Positions 1 through 6,965 of a stretch of 17,640 nucleotides of DNA are shown in pieces; the stretch's first letter is position 1; each line of letters starts with the position of its first letter. A program made the translations under genes and the position numbers. Source of the stretch: UBA6136 sp039795615 (GTDB taxonomy: Bacteria > Pseudomonadota > Gammaproteobacteria > Methylococcales > Methylococcaceae). The stretch covers positions 1 to 17,640 of the forward strand of contig JBDKLO010000008.1 of the NCBI GenBank assembly GCA_039795615.1. Reading direction: 5' to 3'. The notes below the pieces were generated by a model. It did not search any database and was not told where the DNA came from. It was given only the letters and a program-made list of their open reading frames with translations.

Positions 1-1
1 C

Positions 2-205
2 ACTCTAAGCGTGATTCAGGTCGCACTCTTGGGTCTTGCTACCGTGACCGCGACCCTCTGGATGTCCTTCAAGCTCACCTCCATGGACAGCCAGCTCGGC
101 GAACTCTTTACCCTTTTTTCACTTAACGGCCTTTTCGCCGGATCGGCCATTTGGTCAGCCACCCAACTCGGAAACTGGATATGTCGACAATACCTATCAC
201 CGTAG
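2..205 (+). CDS. CrcB-like small membrane protein, C-terminal part (5' end outside window)
   Basis: The frame is open to the left edge, so this is the 3' part of a gene. It encodes about 67 residues with two hydrophobic stretches, ending in NWICRQYLSP. Size, the two-helix pattern and the position directly before a DUF190 gene suggest the last two helices of a CrcB/Fluc fluoride channel (family knowledge: small dual-topology fluoride exporters, often paired with DUF190). The usual TTFST-type signature before the last helix is not recognisable; the corresponding place reads TVTATLWMSF. It could therefore be a degenerate CrcB paralogue or another small membrane protein. It overlaps the next gene by 25 bp, suggesting translational coupling. 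The assignment rests mostly on context. Confidence 0.5.
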   Translation, partial: TLSVIQVALLGLATVTATLWMSFKLTSMDSQLGELFTLFSLNGLFAGSAIWSATQLGNWICRQYLSP

Positions 206-486
206 CCAGGATTTACTCACAGGAAAAGGAACACCAACTCCAGAAGCTCTTGAAAATCCTTCACGATGAAGACCGGGTAATGGGGGCTACGATCATGCGG
301 GGGCTTCAGGGGTTCAATCTCGACGGTGTCATGCATGACACATCATTGGTCGCGCTCTCGCTCGACTTGCCTCTGGTGCTGGAATTTTTCGATACGCCGG
401 AGCGCGTAGACGCCATTTTGGATCGTCTGGGTGAACGCATGGAACTCCACGGTGTGATCTGCCTGAACGCAACGCTGCGGCGATAA
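181..486 (+). CDS. DUF190 family (PII-like) protein
   Basis: This is a 101-residue soluble protein with the DUF190 pattern: an N-terminal strand (ITVARIYSQEKE), a helix, RGLQGFNLDG in place of the family's RGIxGFG turn, and a C-terminal strand followed by an RxELHGV-like segment. DUF190 proteins have a PII-like ferredoxin fold and are commonly encoded next to crcB; their biochemical role is not established. The ATG at 181 is chosen over the in-frame TTG at 151 because the family N-terminus starts here and GGA lies about 8 bases upstream. The start sits inside the end of the upstream CrcB-like gene, so the two probably form one translationally coupled unit. Confidence 0.8.
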   Translation: MSTIPITVARIYSQEKEHQLQKLLKILHDEDRVMGATIMRGLQGFNLDGVMHDTSLVALSLDLPLVLEFFDTPERVDAILDRLGERMELHGVICLNATLRR

Positions 487-552
487 ATTTCAGTATCGCG
501 CTTTGAAGATGCCACTCCAACACACTCTCTAGAAGACAGGTCAGCTCCCAAC

Positions 553-1488
553 GTGCTCAACGTGTTGGCCATTTCTGGCCCCATCTTCTTCATCATGATT
601 TTGGGCTTTGTGGCGGCTAAAGCTAAACTGCTTCGCGCGGAGGAAGCCCGGGCGCTTGGGGCTTTCGTCATCAACTTTGCACTCCCCGCCCTCCTCTTTA
701 AAGCGTTAGCTCAAAGGCCTGCCGCTAACCTGTTGGATCCCCTCCTGATCGTCCATTACGGTACAGGGTCCGTGATGGTTTTCACTCTCGTCACCTTGTG
801 GATGATCCGACGGCATCGACCGCAAAAGGCTGTAGCACTGGCCGTTGGCACGTCGCTCTCCAACAGCGCCTTCATGGGATTTCCGATCGCCGAGGAGCTC
901 TTCGGTCCCGATGCCGCGGGCATGCTGGCCGTCTATGTTTTCGTTGAAAACCTTATTCTTGTGCCTCTCCTCCTCATCATTGCCGAACTGGATACAAAGC
1001 GCGGTGGACACTGGTTCAGGCTCATCATGGATATCATGTTGCGCCTGATCAGAAACCCTTTGATTCTTGCGATGACGGCGGGGGTCATTTTCTCTACATT
1101 CCACGTCCCGCTGGTGGGAGCCACTGCTCGAACCATCGACCTCCTATCGGAGGCTTCAGCCCCCACAGCCCTCTTCTACATTGGCTGCACACTCGCCGGA
1201 TTAAAACTCAGGGGGCTGAGTTTCGACATCGGCATCATCACCCTCAGCAAGCTGATTCTGCATCCAAGCAGCGTTCTTTTGACCTTTATCCTTTTCCCCA
1301 TTCAGGACACGGAGACTATCAAGGCCGCAACACTGAATGCAGCCATGCCGATGGCGACCATCTACCCCTTACTAGGGCAACGATATGGTCAGGAAGGCAT
1401 TGCATCCGCCATTCTGGTTGTCACCACCGTAGTCTCCTTCATCAGCATTAGCGCCCTCCTTTGGCTCTTCACATCTGGCATCTGGTGA
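553..1488 (+). CDS. Auxin efflux carrier (AEC) family transporter
   Basis: This is a 311-residue, very hydrophobic protein of the usual AEC/malonate-permease length. The N-terminus carries the family pattern PIFFIMILGFVAAKAKLL followed by FVINFALPALLF. About ten membrane segments are visible as two groups of five separated by a charged loop near residues 138-155. The second half begins with the typical RNPLILAMTAGV segment, and a final AAMPMATIYPLLGQRYG motif matches the family's conserved end. AEC proteins move small organic anions or auxin-like acids; the substrate cannot be read from sequence. The GTG start at 553 begins exactly at the conserved N-terminus. A weak purine-rich stretch (AGAAGACAGG) lies 13 bases upstream. 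It has no obvious functional link to its neighbours. Confidence 0.85.
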   Translation: MLNVLAISGPIFFIMILGFVAAKAKLLRAEEARALGAFVINFALPALLFKALAQRPAANLLDPLLIVHYGTGSVMVFTLVTLWMIRRHRPQKAVALAVGTSLSNSAFMGFPIAEELFGPDAAGMLAVYVFVENLILVPLLLIIAELDTKRGGHWFRLIMDIMLRLIRNPLILAMTAGVIFSTFHVPLVGATARTIDLLSEASAPTALFYIGCTLAGLKLRGLSFDIGIITLSKLILHPSSVLLTFILFPIQDTETIKAATLNAAMPMATIYPLLGQRYGQEGIASAILVVTTVVSFISISALLWLFTSGIW

Positions 1489-1535
1489 AAGCCTGCCCTC
1501 AACATTCAGACATCATCTCCCGGCCCCCGCCCAAA

Positions 1536-1563
1536 TTGACCCAGTGAATGAGGTCTTTATGGT
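1536..1563 (+). promoter_or_regulatory. Candidate sigma70 promoter for the pentapeptide-repeat gene
   Basis: TTGACC (1536-1541) and TATGGT (1558-1563) are separated by 16 bases. Transcription would begin near 1570, upstream of the ATGs at 1611 and 1641. This argues against the in-frame ATG at 1548 as the start. Inferred from consensus similarity only. Confidence 0.35.
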
Positions 1564-1610
1564 TTTTGAATTGGCCATTCCCTGTTGGCTCAACTAGGAT
1601 CAATGCTGAA

Positions 1611-2957
1611 ATGAACCCGTTATCACAGGACTTAACCCGCATGGCTCGACTTGCATTCATCCTGTTGATTCAGGCGGCTCTGGCCGCAACCCCTGCCCTC
1701 GGACAAGTAGTGCATGGCTGTCTGATAGCCCCCAAAACCCAATGCCCAAACGTGAACCTGAGTGGCGTTAATCTGGGTGGCGCAGCGCTCAATGGTGCAG
1801 ACCTCAGTGGAGCCAACCTAAGCTGGGCCAGTCTGATTGGCGCGGACCTTCGGGGTGCCAACCTTGGTGGAGCGGATCTCACCGGCGCACAACTGAGTGG
1901 TGCCAATCTGGTAGGGGCAGTCCTGGTGGCCGCTGCAGGAAGCGGAGCCAACCTGACGCAGGCCAACCTCTCTACGGCTAACCTCAGCGCCATCAATCTT
2001 GAAAACGCCATTCTGGATGGGGCCAGCTTCTATCGGGCAAAACTTCAGGCGGCAACCCTCCTGAAGGCCAGCGCGCAGGGCGCCGATTTTCGCAGGGGAA
2101 ATCTGAACAACGCGGATCTTCGAGGGGGTGACTTCAGCTACGCTCTGCTCAGTAGCTCAATGCTCAAAGCCGTCAACCTCCAACAAGCCATCCTGACAGC
2201 AAGTGACCTCAATCATGCCAACTTGCAGCAGGCGAATCTGGCCTTTACCTCTCTGATTGCCGCCAACCTCAACTTCAGCAATGCTTCGCATGTATCGCTA
2301 TACGGGTCTGATTTAACGGCCGCCAGCTTGGTCGGCGCCAACCTGATCCTCAGCAATCTGGCCGACACCAATTTGACCGATACCAATCTGAGCGGCACAA
2401 AGCTAAACGGAGTCATTTGGACTGCAGCCAATCCTGGCATGGATAACCTGAATGGTTACACCCTCGGAAGCGCTGGCCCAGGCGGCGGGATCATCTTCTA
2501 TGTCACGCCCGACGGACAACATGGAATGGAGGCGGCGTCTCCTTTGTCTTCGGCCGACTGGGGATGCGACAACATCTACCTTGGGGTAACGTCGACGGCT
2601 CTGGGCTCAGGCGCATCCAATACAGCTCTGATTCAGTCACGAAGTCTCGCCGCAAATTGTCAGAACAGCAATTCGCCCACAGCGATGGCGAGCGCCTTCA
2701 GCCAGGGAGGTTATAGCGACTGGTATCTGCCCTCGCGTGACGAAATGGCACTGTTGATCAGCAACGTTAAAGATACCCAAGCCATCTATTGGACCTCCTC
2801 CGAAACCAGCGCGACAAGCGTTTGGCTCTGGAGTTACCTTCCGCTTTCTATGGCGCAAGTTCAAGCCAATGGGACGTCGGTCTTCATGGGCGACAAAAGC
2901 GGTCAAGGCGTCCGCACATCGCATGGATATTTGTTTTACCCCATTCGTTCTTTTTGA
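1611..2957 (+). CDS. Exported pentapeptide-repeat protein with Lcl/DUF1566-like C-terminal domain
   Basis: This is a 448-residue protein. Residues 1-31 look like a signal peptide, with hydrophobic core LAFILLIQAALAATPAL. Residues about 45-273 are nearly continuous pentapeptide repeats of the A(D/N)LxX type, for example NLGGA, DLSGA, NLSWA and DLRGA. These are regular at first and looser later, and such repeats are known to fold as a right-handed quadrilateral beta-helix. Residues about 285-448 resemble the Lcl/DUF1566 domain: GGGIIFYV near the start, then DWYLPSRDEM, IYWTSSE and a final YLFYPIRSF. The start could instead be ATG 1641, which also leaves a good signal peptide; both have an AGGA 10-11 bases upstream. 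The export signal suggests a periplasmic or surface protein rather than a cytosolic gyrase-protecting one. Its function is unknown. Confidence 0.8.
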   Translation: MNPLSQDLTRMARLAFILLIQAALAATPALGQVVHGCLIAPKTQCPNVNLSGVNLGGAALNGADLSGANLSWASLIGADLRGANLGGADLTGAQLSGANLVGAVLVAAAGSGANLTQANLSTANLSAINLENAILDGASFYRAKLQAATLLKASAQGADFRRGNLNNADLRGGDFSYALLSSSMLKAVNLQQAILTASDLNHANLQQANLAFTSLIAANLNFSNASHVSLYGSDLTAASLVGANLILSNLADTNLTDTNLSGTKLNGVIWTAANPGMDNLNGYTLGSAGPGGGIIFYVTPDGQHGMEAASPLSSADWGCDNIYLGVTSTALGSGASNTALIQSRSLAANCQNSNSPTAMASAFSQGGYSDWYLPSRDEMALLISNVKDTQAIYWTSSETSATSVWLWSYLPLSMAQVQANGTSVFMGDKSGQGVRTSHGYLFYPIRSF

Positions 2958-3025
2958 GCCTACGCCAGTTCCCCTCTATCAATCGAACGGTCTGAGGTGG
3001 GCTATCCCTTACAATGGAAGACATG

Positions 3026-3664
3026 ATGAAACGAGCACAATTTACCGCGACGACCAGAGAGGTCCTGCTCAGCCTCTGCATTTGGGGGGTGGCCTCGCTA
3101 GGCTTAATCTACGCCACGCCCTCATCTGCAGCGCTTTCTGAAGTCGAGCCCAACGAAAATGAGCTTGAGGCGAATGCGTTGCCCTTAAAACAGCCCATCT
3201 ACGGCCAACTTTATAGCGAGCTGGATCAGGACTACTTTATTTACACTGCCGCCCAGGGGAGCCCTAAGAGCCTGAATGGTTACTTCCAATGCTCCAGCAC
3301 TCAGGGAACATTGCCCTCAGGGACCGCCGGCTACCTGATCAGGATTTTTTCTCCCGCAGGACTTCAGGCGAGTTACACCATCAGCGAAGCCCTGTGCACT
3401 AGTACCTTCGGATTTGTGATGCCCACGCCAAGATCCGGCCGTTATGCGATCGCCATCAGTGCGCCAGCGCAAACCCAAAGCCCCACATCATCCCTTGCTC
3501 ACAGCGACCTAGGCTATCTTCTTGCTCTGGGGTCAAGATCGGTGACGACGGGTTTTTGCCCACCGGGTAAGTCTCCAACCAAGGTTCCAATTCCTGCAAC
3601 ACCCGCCGCTTGCGGTCGAACCTGGCTCGAGTTCTGCCATCCGTTTGCCTTGCAGTGCCAATAA
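3026..3664 (+). CDS. Exported PPC-like (bacterial pre-peptidase C-terminal) domain protein
   Basis: This is about 212 residues. The N-terminus has MKRAQ followed by a hydrophobic segment (LLSLCIWGVASLGLIYA) ending in PSSAA, a likely signal peptide cut before ALSEVEPNE. The segment EVEPNENELEANALPL, then IYGQLYSELDQDYFIYTA, closely follows the PPC-domain pattern (EPNDS..ANAL..G....DxDYF.F), normally an appendage of secreted peptidases. No protease domain is present, so this is a stand-alone PPC-like protein. The Cys-containing tail (GFCPPGKSP and CHPFALQCQ) is unfamiliar. ATG 3026 is preferred over 3014 and 3023 because GGAAG lies 5 bases upstream. It follows the pentapeptide-repeat gene by under 70 bp on the same strand and may be cotranscribed with it. 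Confidence 0.65.
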   Translation: MKRAQFTATTREVLLSLCIWGVASLGLIYATPSSAALSEVEPNENELEANALPLKQPIYGQLYSELDQDYFIYTAAQGSPKSLNGYFQCSSTQGTLPSGTAGYLIRIFSPAGLQASYTISEALCTSTFGFVMPTPRSGRYAIAISAPAQTQSPTSSLAHSDLGYLLALGSRSVTTGFCPPGKSPTKVPIPATPAACGRTWLEFCHPFALQCQ

Positions 3665-3693
3665 GCACCCTGGCGAAAAGACAGGGAGCAGAG

Positions 3694-3745
3694 TAATTCC
3701 GAGTCCAAAATCGCTCATCCTGGCGGCCAAAGAGTCTCCGAATTA
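3694..3745. repeat. Inverted repeat between convergent gene ends
   Basis: TAATTCCGAG (3694-3703) and CTCCGAATTA (3736-3745) are complementary with one mismatch and enclose 32 bases. The right arm overlaps the stop codon of the minus-strand cytochrome gene. A bidirectional termination or RNA-stability role is possible, but no U-tract follows on either strand. Confidence 0.3.
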
Positions 3746-5008
3746 GAGGCTATTCAGAAAGTTCATCAGGTTTTGACTCGCCTGAGATGACAGCTTCTGG
3801 AAAGTTGAAACAACCGCAGCCGCTTCACCGGAGTGCTTGTTGATGGCCTCAGCAATTGTGCTGGCACTCCCATCGTGAAGGAACATGCGTCGCTTGCTCA
3901 GCCCCCAAAGCGGCATGGTTCGGATCTTGTTGCGGGTTGCTTGACCGCCATTTTGCACAATCCCGTCGCCGGTCCCGACATCATGCAAAAGGAAGTCACT
4001 GTATGGATGAATCGTGACCGCCCCCAGAGCCGCTGGAACCTCATAGGTGCCCCCGTTGATCAAGCTGCCAGCCTGAGCCGTCAGAAATGAAGGGGTATGA
4101 CAAATCCCACACCCCGTACTGGTAAACGTCTGCTCGCCCTGAATCAGGGCTGCTTGTCGGGATGATGGCGCTTTTTTCCCTACCGTATCCGGGGACCCTG
4201 GCGTTCGGGCAGGCGCCTTGGTGGAACGAATGAAGTTCGCGGCCAGGAGCACCCCCTCCGTTGTGTCATTTGGTCTTCCCGCCTTATCAAAACTTTCTAC
4301 CGATCGGCCATTTGACGTGGGCTCCGAGGGGAAGAATGGCGTCGTAATACCCATTTCATTCCGGTAAGCATCTGCAGAAAAAGACACCAAACTCGCATGC
4401 TGAGCTTTCCAACCAAATTTCCCCAACCCGGTTTTTCCAGGAGCCTCGAGCAAATCGACCCAAATGTACTGGCCGTTAATCAAACCCTTCGAGAGCTTGG
4501 GCTGATCAGAAGCAATTTGGATAATGGCGCTGTCTGGAATGGCCTCAACGTAGCCGTCTCCGAGTGTACTCAGTGAGGTACGCAAGGTCCGCACCGTGGC
4601 GTCCCTTGGAACATGCGCCTGAATCGAGGGATCAATGGCCTTGGCGGGAATGAGCGAGCCGCCCGGAGGATCAATGAAATTGACCCCGTCAAAATATCCA
4701 GCACGCTGGACCTTGACCTGGCTTGTCCCGCCGTCAATTGGACCTTTATGGCAGGCCTGGCAAGACACATCATTGAAAACAGGACCTAAGCCATCGGCGA
4801 TAGTCTCAGTCTTATTGAACTCAGCAAGGCCTTGGTCATAGGCAGATTGTGGAAGATAGCCATTGGTCTTCCCGTCGTAGCCTGTGGGCGCCTCAACGGC
4901 ATTCGCGACAACAGAGATCATTCCTAATGCGCCTATGCGCAATCCTTTCATGTAGAGCGCAAAACTTCCCGATCCTTGGACCCTTTTTGATGATTTCGCC
5001 TCAGACAC
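3743..5008 (-). CDS. Di-haem oxidoreductase-like cytochrome c (DHOR/DUF1111 family)
   Basis: This is a 421-residue protein. Two CxxCH haem c motifs are visible: CQACH at 83-87 within GLGPVFNDVSCQACHKGP, and CGICH at 300-304. Other DHOR-like landmarks are YSDFLLHDVGTGDG (about 336-349), RTMPLWGLS (363-371), and FLHDGSASTIAEAI with HSGEA near 376-396. DHOR proteins resemble MauG and di-haem peroxidases and are periplasmic; the substrate is generally unknown. Residues 20-40 form a hydrophobic export signal behind a long positively charged N-terminus. The GTG at 5008 is supported by a strong AAGGGG ribosome site 8 bases upstream; starting at Met20 would give a shorter signal but lacks a good site. 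It is transcribed convergently with the PPC-like gene. No partner redox gene is adjacent. Confidence 0.85.
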   Translation of the reverse strand: MSEAKSSKRVQGSGSFALYMKGLRIGALGMISVVANAVEAPTGYDGKTNGYLPQSAYDQGLAEFNKTETIADGLGPVFNDVSCQACHKGPIDGGTSQVKVQRAGYFDGVNFIDPPGGSLIPAKAIDPSIQAHVPRDATVRTLRTSLSTLGDGYVEAIPDSAIIQIASDQPKLSKGLINGQYIWVDLLEAPGKTGLGKFGWKAQHASLVSFSADAYRNEMGITTPFFPSEPTSNGRSVESFDKAGRPNDTTEGVLLAANFIRSTKAPARTPGSPDTVGKKAPSSRQAALIQGEQTFTSTGCGICHTPSFLTAQAGSLINGGTYEVPAALGAVTIHPYSDFLLHDVGTGDGIVQNGGQATRNKIRTMPLWGLSKRRMFLHDGSASTIAEAINKHSGEAAAVVSTFQKLSSQASQNLMNFLNSL

Positions 5009-5408
5009 TGAAAATACCCCTTCGAGTTAGGTGGAAACGAATAGTCCGCAGGTGGCTGACTAATACTCAAGCCCTGGAATTTGGGAGAGTGTACTCCTGA
5101 GTCCTCCATAAAACCTGGCTTTATCCCTAAATCAAAACCACACCCACACAGCCCAGTATGTCGGCAGCTGAAGGATGGCTTTCCCCCGCTATTGTCCTCC
5201 TTGTCATATTAAGCAAATCCAGGCATGAACTCCGCGATGATGCTGCATGAGCTTGAATGAAATCCATGGAACCGACCTTGCCTGTTTTCATTCAGGTTGC
5301 GACTGGAAAACTGGGGGGGGGGCTTTGAGCCCAGAAAGAGATCAGAGAAAAATATACATCCCCCCTAAAACGAGCGAAGGGCGCCTGAGCGCCCTTGAAT
5401 CTCCACAC
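5009..5408. other. Gene-poor intergenic stretch with a G10 tract
   Basis: I see no supported gene in these 400 bases. They hold the upstream region of the di-haem cytochrome gene, a run of ten G at 5313-5322 followed by GGCT-TTG-AGCC, and the terminator hairpin at 5377-5396. A plus-strand open frame at 5247-5444 runs through the G-tract, has no ribosome site and resembles nothing, so it is not called. Confidence 0.5.
5377..5396 (-). terminator. Hairpin terminator of the 57-aa minus-strand ORF
   Basis: This is a perfect 8-bp stem (AAGGGCGC with GCGCCCTT) and a 4-base loop, lying 13 bases after the stop codon at 5409. On the minus strand it is followed by CGCTCGTTTT, a partial U-tract. The plus-strand side lacks a U-tract, which favours termination of minus-strand transcription. 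Confidence 0.5.
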
Positions 5409-5582
5409 TTATTTAACCGACGACCAGCGTCCCGCCCTGCTTAGCAAATCAGGGAAAAGAAACGTAGCAACATCGCGATAATGAAATTCTGACCGGCCAT
5501 CGTTCACCTCGTTAACAGTTTGAACAGATCCGTTGATAGTCAAAACAGGGCTTAATGAAAAATCGAAAGCCACGTTTTTCAT
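5409..5582 (-). CDS. Small hypothetical protein, 57 aa
   Basis: A 57-residue frame starts MKNVAFDFSL and ends AGRWSSVK. I recognise no family. The product is hydrophilic with no signal peptide or membrane segment. Three things favour a real gene. A plausible sigma70 promoter lies 40-70 bases upstream (TTGGAC, 18 bases, TATTGT). A stop codon lies in frame seven codons before the ATG, so the ATG is the natural start. A GC-rich hairpin terminator begins 13 bases after the stop. Against it, no clear Shine-Dalgarno precedes the ATG. It could instead mark a small non-coding RNA between the same promoter and terminator. It stands divergent from the lipoprotein gene at 5805. Confidence 0.4.
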   Translation of the reverse strand: MKNVAFDFSLSPVLTINGSVQTVNEVNDGRSEFHYRDVATFLFPDLLSRAGRWSSVK

Positions 5583-5628
5583 GGGTTGATTGTTACAGCC
5601 TTAAAAAAGCCATGTGAAATCAGTCGCC

Positions 5629-5658
5629 ACAATAGGACCAGCCCCGCCCGGAGTCCAA
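5629..5658 (-). promoter_or_regulatory. Candidate promoter for the 57-aa ORF
   Basis: Read on the minus strand, TTGGAC (5653-5658) and TATTGT (5629-5634) are separated by 18 bases. The predicted start is near 5622, giving a 40-base leader before the ATG at 5582. Confidence 0.35.
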
Positions 5659-5750
5659 TGCTGATTGCATAACCAAAACATTCATCGCGTGGATGCGTTT
5701 CGGAGCCCCTAATGGCCCATTCCTTCACGAAGAAAAAGAAGGGGATTCCG

Positions 5751-5756
5751 TATAAT
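5751..5756 (+). promoter_or_regulatory. Consensus -10 box upstream of the small lipoprotein gene
   Basis: A perfect TATAAT lies at 5751-5756, about 49 bases before the ATG at 5805. No convincing -35 box is seen at 16-18 bases; TTCACG lies 21 bases away. The promoter may be weak or activator-dependent. Confidence 0.4.
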
Positions 5757-5804
5757 CGAAGGCAAAACGAATACCATCTCAGATGAATTTTTGGGTGCCA
5801 TACG

Positions 5805-6035
5805 ATGAAGACCGCTGCTGTTCTTACAACCCTTGCATTGATTGCACTCAGCGGGTGTGTAACCGTCACGAACCAAAAGTCCCTTGTTATCCCCCCTAGC
5901 GACAAGCCGGTCAGTGTGACCGCCACGTCTGTGACCACCTGCTACAAAAACCCCTGGCTTCACTGCTCCTCTCACCAAAAGCTTGAGGCAAGCAACGGAC
6001 AGGTCGTGTCTGATTTTCCTGAGGATTCAAAGTGA
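5805..6035 (+). CDS. Small lipoprotein of unknown function
   Basis: This is a 76-residue product. Residues 1-18 form a lipoprotein signal peptide (MKTAAVLTTLALIALSGC) with lipobox LSGC and lipidated Cys18. The mature part of about 58 residues has three more cysteines, in CYKNPWLHC and near the signal, but resembles no family I know. GGGTG lies 7 bases before the ATG, and a consensus TATAAT sits 49 bases upstream. The gene is flanked by non-coding DNA and looks monocistronic. Having Ser at +2 after the Cys would favour outer-membrane sorting if the organism follows the enterobacterial Lol rule; here +2 is Val, which is also compatible. Confidence 0.65.
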   Translation: MKTAAVLTTLALIALSGCVTVTNQKSLVIPPSDKPVSVTATSVTTCYKNPWLHCSSHQKLEASNGQVVSDFPEDSK

Positions 6036-6203
6036 CGTCACGATGCCAGAATGCCCCTATAGGGCAAAGTCTGACATCCAGACGGTCGAATTGAGCGGCT
6101 GCGCCACGAAGAGGAGAGGCATTACGGGAGTAATGAGGGCGCATAGCGAATCATGAAGAAAAACTCCCGCTCAAAAAACGCTTTGAACCTTGATTAGCCC
6201 TGG

Positions 6204-6965
6204 CTATTTTGGCAGATCTCGACTCTTCAAGATCTCACTAACAATTTCATCGGCGGTCTTTTGAATGTCTTCCACCGTTGCTTTCCTTTCCATTCGGAAC
6301 TTGGCCGCAATCACATAGGGATTGAAGCCTCCGGGCTTCATGCCAGCTTCCTTGCTGGTTCCAAAGACCAAGAAAGGTTGCCCAGGATCTTGAGCTGAGA
6401 GATCCGTCACTTCGACCTTTACGTCCATCTGCGTCGCGCCCATCCCAAATCCCAGAGCGGCTCGTTGAGCGCGGTTGCCCTCATCGATGTCCACAAAATG
6501 CCCCCTCACTAGCCACCCAATGCCGCTTCCGCCAAAAGGACCCTGCGTGAGGCGGTCTGCAGAAATTCCCCGCTTCCGAAATTCCGAGACCAATTCTTCA
6601 GACATCGCAGAAATGATCTGGGGCACCTGCGCTTCGGCACCTCCAGAAATCGACCCACGAGAGATTCGCTGACTCACGCGACCCAGAATTCCACCAGCCC
6701 CTGAAGCCTGATCTGCAAGGCCTCCCACGCCCGAATCAGTTTTAAGATCGCTGACATCCAAGGAAAAGTCTTGGACATAGATTTTGGACGGTCCGCCGAC
6801 CCTCACTGAACCTTGTTTTTCGTTCGTAACACTGACGCCTCCTGTTATGCTTTTGGAGGAGGAACTACGAAGCAGGCTGCATCCCTCAAAAACCATGACG
6901 GCAACGCATGGAATAAGCCCTGCGACAAGCATGCGTGTTGTGATCGATTTCAATTTAAACCACAT
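6204..6965 (-). CDS. DUF4410-like lipoprotein or exported protein
   Basis: This is a 253-residue protein. The N-terminus has a basic start and a hydrophobic segment (MLVAGLIPCVAVMVF) leading to EGC at residues 27-29, a weak lipobox because Glu occupies -2. The core carries the DUF4410-like pattern: KIYVQDFSLD early, an Ala/Glu-rich helix around SEELVSEFRKRGI, LVRGHFVDIDEGNRAQRAALGFGMGAT, then VEVTDL and FLVFGTSKE. In the family the GNxxxRxxxGFGxG stretch is the hallmark. Function is unknown; members are usually envelope-associated. The start at 6965 has GGAG 8 bases upstream; Met12 is an alternative. It is head to head with the unknown gene starting at 6964, and the two start codons share two bases. 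Confidence 0.7.
   Translation of the reverse strand: MWFKLKSITTRMLVAGLIPCVAVMVFEGCSLLRSSSSKSITGGVSVTNEKQGSVRVGGPSKIYVQDFSLDVSDLKTDSGVGGLADQASGAGGILGRVSQRISRGSISGGAEAQVPQIISAMSEELVSEFRKRGISADRLTQGPFGGSGIGWLVRGHFVDIDEGNRAQRAALGFGMGATQMDVKVEVTDLSAQDPGQPFLVFGTSKEAGMKPGGFNPYVIAAKFRMERKATVEDIQKTADEIVSEILKSRDLPK

Noticed and set aside
1670..2440. Long minus-strand frames rich in R, L, A and P opposite the pentapeptide gene.
   Set aside because: They are the antisense of the five-residue repeats and have no ribosome sites.
5247..5444. Plus-strand open frame of 65 codons.
   Set aside because: It runs through the G10 tract and the terminator hairpin, has no ribosome site and no recognisable features.
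5579..5978. Minus-strand frames opposite the small lipoprotein gene.
   Set aside because: The plus strand has a clear lipoprotein signal, ribosome site and -10 box; the minus frames have none of these.
6051..6135. Small inverted repeats (TGCCC-N5-GGGCA and CATTAC-GGGA-GTAATG) after the small lipoprotein gene.
   Set aside because: Stems are 5-6 bp and no U-tract follows, so a terminator call is not justified.
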